Shown here one piece after another: positions 43,601 to 52,714 of a stretch of 64,000 nucleotides of DNA; the first letter of the stretch is position 1; every line of letters begins with the position of its first letter. Source of the DNA: Sulfurimonas sp. HSL3-1 (lineage in GTDB: Bacteria > Campylobacterota > Campylobacteria > Campylobacterales > Sulfurimonadaceae); assembly GCF_039645995.1 (NCBI RefSeq), contig NZ_CP147920.1:2232001-2296000 (forward strand), read 5' to 3'. Made by a program: the position numbers and the translations under genes. Below the pieces are notes generated by a model. That model saw nothing but the letters and a program-made list of their open reading frames with translations, was not told where the DNA came from and ran no database searches.

Positions 43601-45669
43601 ACCGCTTCGGCCCGGACCTTGATCGATTTGAACGCCGCCGTCAGGATCAGTTCGTCCCGCTTGTCCCCGAAAAGCGCATTGATGCGCGAGCCCGCATGGT
43701 GGAACGTTGCAAAGAGCGTGCCAGGCTGTACCTTGTCGGTGATCTTGACCCGCAGCGGGGCCGAAGAGCCGTATTCGGTATGCAAGACCGCCTTTTCCGT
43801 CGGGAAGGCCGCCGCATCCGTTTCGCTCACCAGCAGAATATCTTCGTCATAACGCTTGTTCAGGCGCTCGGAAGCCTTCGTCTGGGCGGCGTTGTTGTAA
43901 TGGGCCAACGTTCGCCCCGTCGTCAGATAGTAGCCGTCTTCAACCCGTTTTTTCGCGATGAGCTCGGGGACCATGCCGCGGGGCGCGTACTGGTGGTAGT
44001 GGAACTGCCCCAGACCGTCGGGCGTCCGGAAGTCGAGCAGGTGCAGTACCGGGGTATCTTCGGTGTAGACCGGCCACTGGAGCCCCCGCTTTCGGTGGCG
44101 CTCTAGGCGCATGTAGGAGGCGCCGCTGAAGCGGCGGTGGGCGACTTCGCGTACCTCGTCCCACACCTCGGAACTCTCTTTGTAATCGTAGCTGCCGCCC
44201 ATCTTGTTATCGAGCATCTGGATCACTTCCCAGTCATCAGGCAGGTCCGATTGCACCAGCGGCTGGGAGAGGTGCAGACGGCGCATCGCGTTGACGTAGA
44301 CGCCTGTCTTCTCGTAGGCGGACTTGACCCCGACGACGATATCGGCGCGCTTGGCGACGTCGTTCATCATGATCTCCTGGACCATCAGCAGCTCCAGCTG
44401 CTCGAACGCCCTGTCGATCTTGTTGAGGTTGGGATGGATATGAGTGATATCCTCGCCCATGTTGAGCACCGCCTTGATCTTGCCCTCAAGCATCGCGTCG
44501 ACGAGCTGCGGCGTCATGAGCCCCTCTTCCTTGGGCTTTTGGTAATCGGGGTCGTAGTAGGGCAGACACCCCATGTCGCAGGCGCCCTGGACGTTGTTCT
44601 GGCCGCGCAGCGGCATCAGCCCCGCCCCGGTCTGGCCGATGTTCCCCGTCAGCAGTGCGAGGTGGGTGATCGCCATGACCGCGTAGGAGCCGTCGAGGTG
44701 TTCGGTAATCCCCAGCCCCCAGAAGATCATCGACTTCTTCACGGCGTATTCGCGGGCGATGTTCGGGATCAGCTTGGCGAGGTGCTCGAAACCGCTGACC
44801 TGCTTGAAATAGTCCGGGTCCGTATAGGGGTCACCCAGAATCTTCTCTTTGTACTCCTCGAACCACTTCGTGCGTGTTCCGATGAATGCTTTGTTGTAGA
44901 GCTCCTCTTCGATGATGACCCGGGCCATCATGTTGAGAATGAGCAGGTTCGCCTCGTGGGGGATAATCGCCTTGTGCTTGGCGAACTTCATCAGCTTGAT
45001 GTCACGCACGTCGATGACGGCGAGGTTGTGGTGCTTCTGCGCCGCCTCGACGATGCGGTTGGCGACGATGGGGTGCGCCTCGGTCGTATTCGAACCGATG
45101 ACGACCATAAACTCCGTTTCGTAGATGTCGTTATAGGGGTTCGTCGCCGCCCCCTCGCCGATCGTCGTACGCATCCCCTTAAGACTGGGGCTGTGGCAGA
45201 CGCGGGCACAGTTGTCGACATGGGGGGAGTTCATCGTATGGCGGGTGAACTTCTGGAAAAGGTAGGCGCTCTCGCAGCTGGTACGCGCCCCGCCGATCGC
45301 GCAGAAGCTCTTTTCGCCGTGTTTCGACTGGATCTCCCGCAGCTTCATCGCCGCCGCACTCACCGCGGTATCGACATCGCACTCGAACCAGGTCTCGTCG
45401 AAGTCGCGCAGTTTTCCGCCGAACGCCTCGGCAATCGCCGGGTTCTTCGCCAAGAAGCTTTTGCGGATCCGCGGAGTGCGGAGACGGTTGGCGTCACTGA
45501 CAAAATCAAAACCGTATTTGCCCTTGATGCAGAGCTTGCCCTGCGAAACATAGCCGTCCGCCGAGGCGCCGATCTTGACGATCTGGTTGTCCTCGACATG
45601 CCCTTCGATATCACAGCCGACGCCGCAGTAGGTACAGACGCTGTCGATCACTTTGACCGAATTGCCCAT
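43597..45669 (-). CDS. Formate dehydrogenase-type molybdopterin oxidoreductase (cysteine form)
   Basis: The 690-residue protein has the [4Fe-4S] motif Cys12, Cys15, Cys19, Cys47 and CARVCHSPSLKGM, the position where E. coli FdhF has selenocysteine followed by His. Cys replaces Sec here. Nitrate reductases have a different residue after this Cys, which favours formate dehydrogenase. It is single-subunit, unlike membrane FDH complexes, and no electron-transfer partner is adjacent. I chose the ATG at 45669 with AGGA 8 bases upstream. A GTG at 45705 is possible. A perfect palindrome lies just upstream. Confidence 0.85.
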   Translation of the reverse strand: MGNSVKVIDSVCTYCGVGCDIEGHVEDNQIVKIGASADGYVSQGKLCIKGKYGFDFVSDANRLRTPRIRKSFLAKNPAIAEAFGGKLRDFDETWFECDVDTAVSAAAMKLREIQSKHGEKSFCAIGGARTSCESAYLFQKFTRHTMNSPHVDNCARVCHSPSLKGMRTTIGEGAATNPYNDIYETEFMVVIGSNTTEAHPIVANRIVEAAQKHHNLAVIDVRDIKLMKFAKHKAIIPHEANLLILNMMARVIIEEELYNKAFIGTRTKWFEEYKEKILGDPYTDPDYFKQVSGFEHLAKLIPNIAREYAVKKSMIFWGLGITEHLDGSYAVMAITHLALLTGNIGQTGAGLMPLRGQNNVQGACDMGCLPYYDPDYQKPKEEGLMTPQLVDAMLEGKIKAVLNMGEDITHIHPNLNKIDRAFEQLELLMVQEIMMNDVAKRADIVVGVKSAYEKTGVYVNAMRRLHLSQPLVQSDLPDDWEVIQMLDNKMGGSYDYKESSEVWDEVREVAHRRFSGASYMRLERHRKRGLQWPVYTEDTPVLHLLDFRTPDGLGQFHYHQYAPRGMVPELIAKKRVEDGYYLTTGRTLAHYNNAAQTKASERLNKRYDEDILLVSETDAAAFPTEKAVLHTEYGSSAPLRVKITDKVQPGTLFATFHHAGSRINALFGDKRDELILTAAFKSIKVRAEAV

Positions 45670-45687
45670 GTTCAATCCTGGTAAGCA

Positions 45688-45702
45688 CACGTCGCTGACG
45701 TG
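45688..45702 (-). promoter_or_regulatory. Inverted repeat upstream of the formate dehydrogenase gene
   Basis: CACGTC, then GCT, then GACGTG forms a perfect 6-bp arm palindrome 19 bp before the ATG. It could be an operator or an mRNA leader hairpin. Confidence 0.35.
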
Positions 45703-45764
45703 CACCTGAAATTTTTAAAAAAGTCTAGCGGTTGGGGGCTTAATCTGCTGTACCCTGACCTCAT

Positions 45765-45792
45765 ATGACATATTGTTTCAACATAGTATAAT
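45765..45792 (+). promoter_or_regulatory. Sigma-70 promoter of the membrane-protein gene
   Basis: ATGACA at 45765-45770 and TATAAT at 45787-45792, spaced 16 bp, 25 bp before the start codon. On the opposite strand TATACT overlaps the same place and may drive the formate dehydrogenase gene. Confidence 0.65.
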
Positions 45793-45817
45793 AAATCCAA
45801 AAAGAGAGATACATTAG

Positions 45818-46531
45818 ATGAATAACAGTCTGCAGGAACGTCAAAAACTTCTGGAGATGGGGGCCTTCGCCTACGCCGTCGGTATCGCCAGCCTCGCCGT
45901 GGTCCATCTCCCCCTGATACGCTACGGCGCCCTGCCGCTTCTCGCCATTTCACTGCTGGGAATAGGGTACGCTATGCTCTTCATCGCACGGCAATCAAGC
46001 CGGCAGGCAACGCTCTTCCAGGGGATCGCCCTGGTCGCTCTGGTCGCCCTCAGCGGTATCCTCTACACCTTCGGAGCCGAATTCGCCCACTACAAGACAC
46101 TGAAACTGCATCACGCCCTGACCGGGGCGGACAAGGCGTCCCATATCAAAACCGTCTGGATGCTTGTCACAGTGCACACCGCCGGCGCCCTGCTCTTCGT
46201 GGCGGCACTCTGGGCGCGTACCCGTTCATTCACGCGGACACTCATCCCGCTCTTTGCCATTGCCTGGCTGAGCCTCCCTGTCGTCTACCTGCTTATCCAG
46301 CTCTTTGAGCGTCTCCTGCCCCTGATGGAGCAGAGCAGTACCCTCTTCCTCTTTCTCGCCTGGCTCGCCCTCACCGCCGGCGTCGGCTACGGCAGCTACC
46401 TTATGACGGGCGGCAAAAAGCTCTATACCGGCCTGCTGGCGCTGCTGACCTTCGTACTGCCGCCCGTCGGCGCGGTTGCCTTCGTCCTTTTTCTATTCGT
46501 TCGGGGACTGATGCTGCTTAAAGAGTCGTAA
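45818..46531 (+). CDS. Unidentified membrane protein
   Basis: The 237-residue protein has about seven hydrophobic helices (around residues 15-35, 38-57, 66-86, 110-130, 139-161, 171-189 and 200-228) and few charged residues between them. A mid-protein HYKTLKLHHALTGADK stretch is polar and His-rich (two His pairs), and may be a loop. I recognise no family. It diverges from the formate dehydrogenase gene, and its strong promoter suggests steady expression. Confidence 0.65.
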   Translation: MNNSLQERQKLLEMGAFAYAVGIASLAVVHLPLIRYGALPLLAISLLGIGYAMLFIARQSSRQATLFQGIALVALVALSGILYTFGAEFAHYKTLKLHHALTGADKASHIKTVWMLVTVHTAGALLFVAALWARTRSFTRTLIPLFAIAWLSLPVVYLLIQLFERLLPLMEQSSTLFLFLAWLALTAGVGYGSYLMTGGKKLYTGLLALLTFVLPPVGAVAFVLFLFVRGLMLLKES

Positions 46532-46596
46532 AGCGCACAAAGAGTGACGAGGGGCCACTTCGTGTTGAAAGCGGCTGAAAAGCAGATGGTAAAGGT

Positions 46597-47859
46597 TTAG
46601 ACGATCCGGATCATGACCGGCTTCGCCATGACGAAGGAGAGCCCTTCGATCTGGGAGAGGACCTCTTTCATATTGCCTTCGACCGCGCAGTGCGTCGAGA
46701 AGAGCAGGTTCGCATAGCCGCCGGAAGCGGGACGCTGCAGCATCGTCTCAATGGAGATCTCAAACTCGCCGAAGAGCTGGGTGATCTTGGCCAGGACACC
46801 CGGACGGTCCTCAACGCGGATACGCAGGTAATACTTGGTCTCGATCTCGTCGCTCGGGCGCAGTCTCAGCCCATGTTCCAGCGGAGTGTTGTAGCCGAGC
46901 ATCGGCGAACGTTTTCCCCCGGCCCGGGCGATGTCGATGATATTGGCGACAACGGCGCTCGCCGTCGCGTCTCCGCCGGCACCCGGTCCGTAATAGAGGG
47001 TTTCACCGACGCGGTCGCCGATGACGCTGACGCCGTTCATCACGCCGTCGATCTTCGCGATCATCTGCTCCTTGCTGATCAGGGCCGCATGCACCCGCAG
47101 TTCGACGGCATCGCCGTCGCGCTTGGCGATGCCCAGCAGTTTAACCGCGTATCCGAACTCCTTGGCAAAAGCGATGTCCTCCTGGGTGACGGACTCGATC
47201 CCCTCGATCAGGATATCCTCGGGTTTGACATCGATCCCGTAGGCAATGGAGGCGAGGATCAGCAGCTTGTGCGCCGCATCGAAGCCGCCGATGTCGAAGG
47301 TCGGGTCCGCCTCGGCATAGCCGAGCTCCTGCGACTCTTTGAGGATGGCGTCAAAGGCGACACCCTCCTCCGTCATTTTCGTGAGCATGTAGTTGCAGGT
47401 ACCGTTCATAATCCCCTTGATGCTCTCGATGTGATTCGCCGAAAGGCCGTCGCGCAGGGCGTTGATGATGGGGATACCGCCGGCAACGCTCGCTTCGTAC
47501 TCGAAGGCAAGATCCCCGGCCAGCTCCTGGAGCTCATAGCGGTGGTACGCCAACAGGGCCTTGTTCGCCGTGACGACCGCCTTGCCGTTCTCCAACGCCT
47601 TTTTGACGACATCAAAGGGGCCTTCAACGCCCCCCATTAATTCCACGACGATATCGATCTCCGGGTCGTTGACGACCTCGTAGGGGTCACTGGTGAGCGC
47701 AATATCGATCCCGCGCTCTTTGTTCAGGGTACGGACGACACCCGTTTTGACGACAACTTCCGTCCCGGCCCGCGCCGTGATCATCTCCTTGTTGTCTTCG
47801 AGGATCTGAACCACCGCAGTGCCGACGGTCCCGACACCGATCACGCCGACTTTAAGCAT
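46597..47859 (-). CDS. hom: Homoserine dehydrogenase
   Basis: The 420-residue enzyme begins MLKVGVIGVGTVGTAVVQ (NAD(P) loop), has NGTCNYMLTKM and GYAEADPTFDIGGFDAAHK, the homoserine dehydrogenase catalytic motifs, and ends with an ACT domain (residues ~345-420), where threonine feedback would bind. It is coupled by an 8-bp overlap to the upstream aminotransferase gene. Confidence 0.95.
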   Translation of the reverse strand: MLKVGVIGVGTVGTAVVQILEDNKEMITARAGTEVVVKTGVVRTLNKERGIDIALTSDPYEVVNDPEIDIVVELMGGVEGPFDVVKKALENGKAVVTANKALLAYHRYELQELAGDLAFEYEASVAGGIPIINALRDGLSANHIESIKGIMNGTCNYMLTKMTEEGVAFDAILKESQELGYAEADPTFDIGGFDAAHKLLILASIAYGIDVKPEDILIEGIESVTQEDIAFAKEFGYAVKLLGIAKRDGDAVELRVHAALISKEQMIAKIDGVMNGVSVIGDRVGETLYYGPGAGGDATASAVVANIIDIARAGGKRSPMLGYNTPLEHGLRLRPSDEIETKYYLRIRVEDRPGVLAKITQLFGEFEISIETMLQRPASGGYANLLFSTHCAVEGNMKEVLSQIEGLSFVMAKPVMIRIV

Positions 47860-49075
47860 CGGCCTTCTCCTCGAACTGCTTCAAGAACTGCTTGATGTTC
47901 TTTGCCGCCTGGCGGATGCGCTTGTCATTCTCGATCAGCGCGATACGGACATACCCTTCGCCGTATTCGCCGAAACCGATGCCCGGTGCGACCGCGACCT
48001 GCGCCTCGACCAGGAGGCGTTTGGCGAATTCGAGCGACCCCAGGTGCGCCGCGCAGTCGGGGATCTTCGCCCAGACGAACATGGAAGCGCGGTTGCGGCG
48101 GACCGGCCACCCCGCCCGGTTAAAGGCATCGATCAGCACATCCTGGCGGATGTCGTACTTATGGGTGATCTCGTCCACGCAGCTCTGATCGCCGTTCAAT
48201 GCGACGGTCGCCGCGACCTGGATCGGGGTAAACATCCCGTAGTCCAGCCAGCTTTTGATCTTCTGCAGGGCGCCGATCAGTTTCTTGTTCCCGACAAAGA
48301 ACCCGACGCGCCATCCCGCCATATTGTAACTCTTGGAGAGCGTGAACGACTCGACCGCCACGTCCTTGGCCCCTTCAACGCTCATGATGGAAGGGGTTTT
48401 GTAGCCGTCAAAAGTGATGTCGCCGTAGGCGATATCGGAAATGACGTAGAAGCGTTCGCGCTTCGCCATCGCGACAATGCGCTCGTAGAACGCCGGCGTC
48501 ACCGTTGCCGTGGAGGGGTTGTGCGGGAAGTTGACAACCACGTATTTCGGTTTCGGGAAGGCATCTTTGAAGGCCGTCTCGAGGTGTTCGAAAAAGGCGT
48601 CTTCGTCCACGTTGTAATCCTCGTCGAAGATCAACGGCATCTTCTGCACGCTGCCGCCGGCAAGGATGAAGGCGTAGGAGTGGATCGGATAGGTCGGGTC
48701 CGGGACGACGGCGACGTCGCCGGGGTTGGTGATGGCATAAGCCAAGTGGGCGTACCCCTCTTTGGAGCCCATCGTGGCAACCGCTTCGGTCTCCGGATCG
48801 AGCTCGACGTCATAGCGGCGCTTGTACCAGTCGCAGATCGCCAGGCGGAGCTTATAGATCCCTTTGGACTGGGAATAACCCTGGGTTTTCGTCTTCATGA
48901 CCGATTCGACCATCTTGTCGCGGATATGTTCCGGCGTGTCGCCGTCAGGATTGCCCATACTGAAATCGATGACATCCGCCCCGGCACGGCGTTCGGCCAT
49001 TTTCAGGTCGTTCACTTCAGCAAAAACGTACTTCGGGAGACGGCGGATGCGGTCAAACTGGATTTCGTCAAACAT
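47852..49075 (-). CDS. Class I/II PLP aminotransferase (alanine/aspartate type)
   Basis: The 407-residue enzyme has SFTLSKSYNMAGWRVGF with the PLP-binding Lys, VVNFPHNPSTATV and a C-terminal APGIGFGEYGEGYVRIAL segment. Campylobacterota keep a homologue next to hom. It is variously annotated as aspartate, alanine or LL-diaminopimelate aminotransferase, and I cannot choose among them. It overlaps hom by 8 bp. Confidence 0.85.
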   Translation of the reverse strand: MFDEIQFDRIRRLPKYVFAEVNDLKMAERRAGADVIDFSMGNPDGDTPEHIRDKMVESVMKTKTQGYSQSKGIYKLRLAICDWYKRRYDVELDPETEAVATMGSKEGYAHLAYAITNPGDVAVVPDPTYPIHSYAFILAGGSVQKMPLIFDEDYNVDEDAFFEHLETAFKDAFPKPKYVVVNFPHNPSTATVTPAFYERIVAMAKRERFYVISDIAYGDITFDGYKTPSIMSVEGAKDVAVESFTLSKSYNMAGWRVGFFVGNKKLIGALQKIKSWLDYGMFTPIQVAATVALNGDQSCVDEITHKYDIRQDVLIDAFNRAGWPVRRNRASMFVWAKIPDCAAHLGSLEFAKRLLVEAQVAVAPGIGFGEYGEGYVRIALIENDKRIRQAAKNIKQFLKQFEEKADA

Positions 49076-49097
49076 TGTTTTTTTATCCTAAATGCGA

Positions 49098-49910
49098 CTA
49101 TTGCGCTTTCACACTCAGGCCTGCATTCATGTTCTTCCGGCTGTAAAGATCCGCAATCTTCACGTAGGCGCAGCCTCGGGGAAGGTTGATGGTGATCTGC
49201 CGGGTTCGCTTGTCCCTTTTGTAGAGCTTGAGCAGGCGCAAATCGTCGTCGTAAAATGCAATGTAAGGATACCAGTTATTTCCTGACAGGCTCCAAAGGG
49301 TGAGGCTGCCCGCTTTGGAAACATCCAGCCAGCGCGGGTAGACCAGCCGCTTCATCCGGATCTTCTTTCCCACTTCCAGCGGTGTCAGTTCCAAATGCGC
49401 GGCACTCATATCGATAAAATAGCGCCACTGCGTATCACTGTTGCGTTCGATATCGAGGATGCCGCACCCTCTGCGCGACAGCGCCTGCTGCAGGGCGGTC
49501 GGATCGGTAGCGTATTCGGACTGCATCTTGATACGCCAGCTGTAGCCGGCGTTGGTCAGCATCGCCGAATCCGTCAGGTAGTGGGTATACCCCATGCCCC
49601 GGAGCGTCTCGTTCATCAGCATCATAAAGAACTGCGGGCTTCCGTTCGTTTCGAAGGTCAGCTCCAGCGTTTTGGGCCGCTTGTAAAAGAGCGAAAGCAG
49701 GCCGTTTTCCTTGAGGGTATCCACGACTTTGACGACATCGATCCGATCCCCCTGCACAAAGCGGCTGCGGTCGGCGAAGATGATCTTGACAAAGGCCTCG
49801 TTCCGGCTGTACGTCTGCTCTCCGATCAGCGAGCTCACCTTCTCAAGCAGCGGTGTCTGTGCCCACGCCGACAGGGCGATGCCCAGCAGAAAAACGATCT
49901 TTTTTACCAC
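49098..49910 (-). CDS. Unidentified secreted protein
   Basis: The 270-residue product begins MVKKIVFLLGIALSAWAQTP, a signal peptide with an A-x-A-type cleavage site. The rest is mixed alpha/beta with a single Cys near residue 150 and one near residue 250. No domain is recognised. It overlaps the upstream helix-turn-helix/membrane protein gene by 7 bp, so the two likely act together. Confidence 0.6.
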   Translation of the reverse strand: MVKKIVFLLGIALSAWAQTPLLEKVSSLIGEQTYSRNEAFVKIIFADRSRFVQGDRIDVVKVVDTLKENGLLSLFYKRPKTLELTFETNGSPQFFMMLMNETLRGMGYTHYLTDSAMLTNAGYSWRIKMQSEYATDPTALQQALSRRGCGILDIERNSDTQWRYFIDMSAAHLELTPLEVGKKIRMKRLVYPRWLDVSKAGSLTLWSLSGNNWYPYIAFYDDDLRLLKLYKRDKRTRQITINLPRGCAYVKIADLYSRKNMNAGLSVKAQ

Positions 49911-50767
49911 ACCTGTCCCTTGTTGCGCGCCCTGAATTCCGTTTCGTCAAGCTCGCGGCATACACCCTCGTTATACTCCAGCAGGACCCGCTCGCTTTGC
50001 TTAAAGTGCAGCTCTTTCCCTCCGCAGTCGAGGGAAAAGTATCCGTGGCCCGTCACGATCAGCCACGCTTTCGTTCCGTCAAGCCGAACGGGCTCTTCGG
50101 TCGTATAAACGCTTCGCTTATGGGTTTGTGCGTCAATGACGCCAAGCCATATCGATGTACTGATAGGCCGAAGAATCACGTCTTCATAGACGCTGCTTTC
50201 AACCGGGAGCGCCTCCGCCGCTGCCACTGAAGCATTCTCCTCCGCAACGGTGGCATTCGGCTCCGCCGCGATGTTCTGGTGCGCCTCCTGGATCGCATCG
50301 GCTTCGGCGAGCGTACTCGGCGCCGTTGTCGTATTCATGGCGGCCATAGTCGCCCGCGCCTGATCAATCGCCGTATTGTTCAGTTCGAACTTTTCCGTTT
50401 TCCCGCCGGTGCCGAGAACAAGATAGGTCACGACGATCACGGCCAGCAGTGCCGCGACCAGTGCCGCGACCGTCAGACGATGACGTTTTTTGGACTTGGC
50501 CACGTTGGCAAAAGGGTCCTCTTCAGATGCCGCTAGAGGCTCCAATGGGGCTGGGCCGGAAGCGGCGAACTGCTGCCGCCACTCGGTCAGGTCAACATCA
50601 AACTCCCGTTCGATGATTGTGACGAACCCGTTAAACTGAATGGCCGAAAAAGCGTCGAAATCCCCCTCCAACAGCTTTTGCATATTGTCGGTCGAAATGT
50701 GGGTCCGCATGCTGAGATCGGCAATCCCGATCTGTTTTAGCGTTTCGATCACCGATACCGTATTCAT
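49904..50767 (-). CDS. RodZ-like protein: N-terminal helical domain, one membrane helix, periplasmic part
   Basis: The 287-residue product has a small helical domain (residues ~1-70, ETLKQIGIADLSMRTHISTD) like a degenerate Xre-type HTH, a basic stretch KSKKRHR, one membrane helix (LTVAALVAALLAVIVVTYLVL at ~96-116), a low-complexity Ala/Thr/Glu linker and a C-terminal beta-rich domain ending near CRELDETEF. This order is that of RodZ/MreB-associated proteins, although the HTH is weak. It may be a structural envelope protein. It precedes the secreted-protein gene. Confidence 0.5.
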   Translation of the reverse strand: MNTVSVIETLKQIGIADLSMRTHISTDNMQKLLEGDFDAFSAIQFNGFVTIIEREFDVDLTEWRQQFAASGPAPLEPLAASEEDPFANVAKSKKRHRLTVAALVAALLAVIVVTYLVLGTGGKTEKFELNNTAIDQARATMAAMNTTTAPSTLAEADAIQEAHQNIAAEPNATVAEENASVAAAEALPVESSVYEDVILRPISTSIWLGVIDAQTHKRSVYTTEEPVRLDGTKAWLIVTGHGYFSLDCGGKELHFKQSERVLLEYNEGVCRELDETEFRARNKGQVW

Positions 50768-51447
50768 GCCGTACGCATCCTCTCCATTAAAATTGCACCC
50801 GCCGCGCTGACGTTGAGCGAATCGAACCCGTGCGCCATGGCGATGCGCACCCCCTGGTCCAGCCGGCGGACGGCCCGGGCCGGGATACCCTCGCCCTCGT
50901 TGCCAAGCAGCAGCGCCCTTTTGCCCTCAAAGGCAAGGGTACGCACGTCTTCGCCCTCCATAACGGCGCCGTAAAGACGGTGCCCTCTGTTCTTGAGTTC
51001 GGTCAAAGCATCATACAGGTTCGTGGTCACGTTAAAGGGGAGGTCGAAAAGCGCGCCGGTCGAACTGCGCACGACCGGTTCCAGGGCGAGGGATTTGATC
51101 CCGGTGACGACGAGGCCGTCCGCACCGAGGGCATAGGCACTGCGGGCGATGGCACCGATGTTGCCGACATCGGTGATCCCGCAGAGCACGACAACGAACT
51201 CCTTTCCCGCCAGCGTGTTCAATGGCGTCGGCTCCAATGCAGCCGTTTCCGCCAGGAAGCCCTGATGGTTGCCGCTGCGGCTCATCTTTTGCGCCGCATC
51301 CGGGGGGATGCGCTTCACCGCAAACCCCATACGCATCAGACGGTTATACTCTTTCGCCTCCAGCTCTTTGGCGAGATAAAGCGTCTCGATCTTCTCGGGG
51401 TGCCGGGAGATCAGATAGTAAACCGGTTGCTTTCCATATATCAACAT
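50764..51447 (-). CDS. SpoU/TrmH-family RNA ribose methyltransferase
   Basis: The 227-residue protein has VVLCGITDVGNIGAIARSAY, ALLLGNEGEGI and the C-terminal SLNVSAAGAILM, the SPOUT knot motifs. It methylates a ribose 2'-OH in rRNA or tRNA; RlmB is the nearest type, but the target base cannot be fixed. A TACAAT -10 box (51455-51460) ends 7 bp before the ATG, so the transcript may be leaderless. Confidence 0.88.
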   Translation of the reverse strand: MLIYGKQPVYYLISRHPEKIETLYLAKELEAKEYNRLMRMGFAVKRIPPDAAQKMSRSGNHQGFLAETAALEPTPLNTLAGKEFVVVLCGITDVGNIGAIARSAYALGADGLVVTGIKSLALEPVVRSSTGALFDLPFNVTTNLYDALTELKNRGHRLYGAVMEGEDVRTLAFEGKRALLLGNEGEGIPARAVRRLDQGVRIAMAHGFDSLNVSAAGAILMERMRTA

Positions 51448-51454
51448 GCATGGA

Positions 51455-51460
51455 TTGTAA
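51455..51460 (-). promoter_or_regulatory. Possible -10 box of a leaderless transcript (SpoU methyltransferase gene)
   Basis: TACAAT lies 7 bp upstream of the start codon with no ribosome site in between, so the RNA would begin at or next to the A of ATG. Confidence 0.35.
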
Positions 51461-51521
51461 CCAATTTTCTGTTAGAAATGGATTGTTATCTGCGCAGAAA
51501 TTAGCTTCGGGAAAGTGTGTG

Positions 51522-52340
51522 TTATTTACCGGTATCCAGTAACCTTTGATAACAGCTTTTGGGAGTTTCACCCGTCAGTTTCGCGATCAGCTTCGCCGCT
51601 GCTTTCTTCGGAAGGTCAAGAGCAAGAATCTCTTTTTCCGTAAAGGTCGCGTCACGGAGTTCCCCCGCCTCGATCACGACGACCCACTCCCCTTTGTAGT
51701 GACCGCCAAGGGTTTCGAGGAGTTCCGCCGCCGTCCCGTGCAGGTAGCGCTGATGCATTTTCGTCAACTCTTTGGCGGCAAAAATCCGGCGCGACGGCTC
51801 AGTGTCGGCGATTTCGTTCAAAAGCTTTTCCAAACGGTGCGGGGATTCGTACAGGACCGTCGTATAGCCGTTGTAGAGCGCCCGCGCGAGCGCCCCGGAC
51901 CTGTCGCTGCCTTTGTGGGGGAGAAAGCCGAAAAAGAGCATCTGCGTTTCGGCAAAACCGCTGGCGGCGAATGCCGTCAAGACGGCATTGGCCCCCGGGA
52001 GCACGTCATAGGCGATGCCGTGGTCAATGCAGTAGCGCACCAGCATCTGCCCCGGGTCGCTCACCCCCGGCATCCCCGCATCGCTGGCATACACAACGTT
52101 CTGTTCAAAAAACGACGGGTCGGTTTTCTCAAGAAAACGGTGCTCGCTGTGGGAGTGGACGGATATGAACGACTGTTCTTTTCCTGCCTCCTTGCCGTAA
52201 CGCTCTTTGAGCAGGTGCAGCAGCTTCTTCGTGACACGGGTATCTTCGCAGAGCAAGACGTCCGCAGTGACCAGCGCATCCATCGCACGCAGTGAAATGT
52301 CAGCAATATTTCCGATCGGTGTGGGAACAAGGGTAAGCAT
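51522..52340 (-). CDS. rsmI: 16S rRNA (cytidine-1402 2'-O) methyltransferase
   Basis: The 272-residue protein begins MLTLVPTPIGNIADISLRA and has LLCEDTRVTKKLL, YASDAGMPGVSDPG and LPGANAV, the tetrapyrrole-methylase-type motifs of RsmI. It modifies C1402 of 16S rRNA. The ATG at 52340 is preferred: AAAGG is 9-12 bases upstream. A TTG at 52346 in frame is nearer but less usual. Confidence 0.92.
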   Translation of the reverse strand: MLTLVPTPIGNIADISLRAMDALVTADVLLCEDTRVTKKLLHLLKERYGKEAGKEQSFISVHSHSEHRFLEKTDPSFFEQNVVYASDAGMPGVSDPGQMLVRYCIDHGIAYDVLPGANAVLTAFAASGFAETQMLFFGFLPHKGSDRSGALARALYNGYTTVLYESPHRLEKLLNEIADTEPSRRIFAAKELTKMHQRYLHGTAAELLETLGGHYKGEWVVVIEAGELRDATFTEKEILALDLPKKAAAKLIAKLTGETPKSCYQRLLDTGK

Positions 52341-52381
52341 ATTCAAGGACCTTTATCAGGTAAACAAAAGAGGGAAAAGCG

Positions 52382-52405
52382 CCCGAAGGAAGTTCCCTCC
52401 GGGGT
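52382..52405 (-). terminator. Terminator downstream of rpmE
   Basis: CCCGGAGG and CCTTCGGG pair with one mismatch around a 6-nt loop and are followed on the minus strand by GCGCTTTTCCCTCTTTTG. A stem-loop, CGTTGCAAGGCG/CGCCTGCAACG, also lies closer to rpmE at 52437-52463. Confidence 0.55.
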
Positions 52406-52465
52406 ACGGGGCCTGCTGTGCCAGCGGACCCGCTGACGTTGCAAGGCGTTGACGCCTGCAACGTT

Positions 52466-52666
52466 TTATTTCATATTGTAACGCTGCTTGAACTTCTCGA
52501 TACGTCCGGCAGTGTCTACCTGGCGCTCGGAACCGGTGAAGAACGGGTGGCACTCGTTACAGATGTCGATACGCATCGCATCTTTCGTGCTTTTTGTCTC
52601 AAATGTGTTGCCGCAGGCGCAAGTGACCGTGCAAGCCATGTATTCCGGGTGAATCCCTTTTTTCAT
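52466..52666 (-). CDS. rpmE: Ribosomal protein L31
   Basis: The 66-residue protein has [11 protein letters not shown] and [11 protein letters not shown], the zinc-binding Cys-containing type of L31. It has its own strong promoter (52747-52775) and a structured leader. Confidence 0.96.
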   Translation of the reverse strand: MKKGIHPEYMACTVTCACGNTFETKSTKDAMRIDICNECHPFFTGSERQVDTAGRIEKFKQRYNMK

Positions 52667-52714
52667 CTTAAAGCCTTTTGATACACGCTCTGTACGTATA
52701 TCGGTATATTTTTT

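Noticed and set aside
43597-45669. Possible selenocysteine formate dehydrogenase
   Set aside because: The position of the usual selenocysteine is encoded by a Cys codon, and no in-frame TGA or SECIS-like hairpin is involved.
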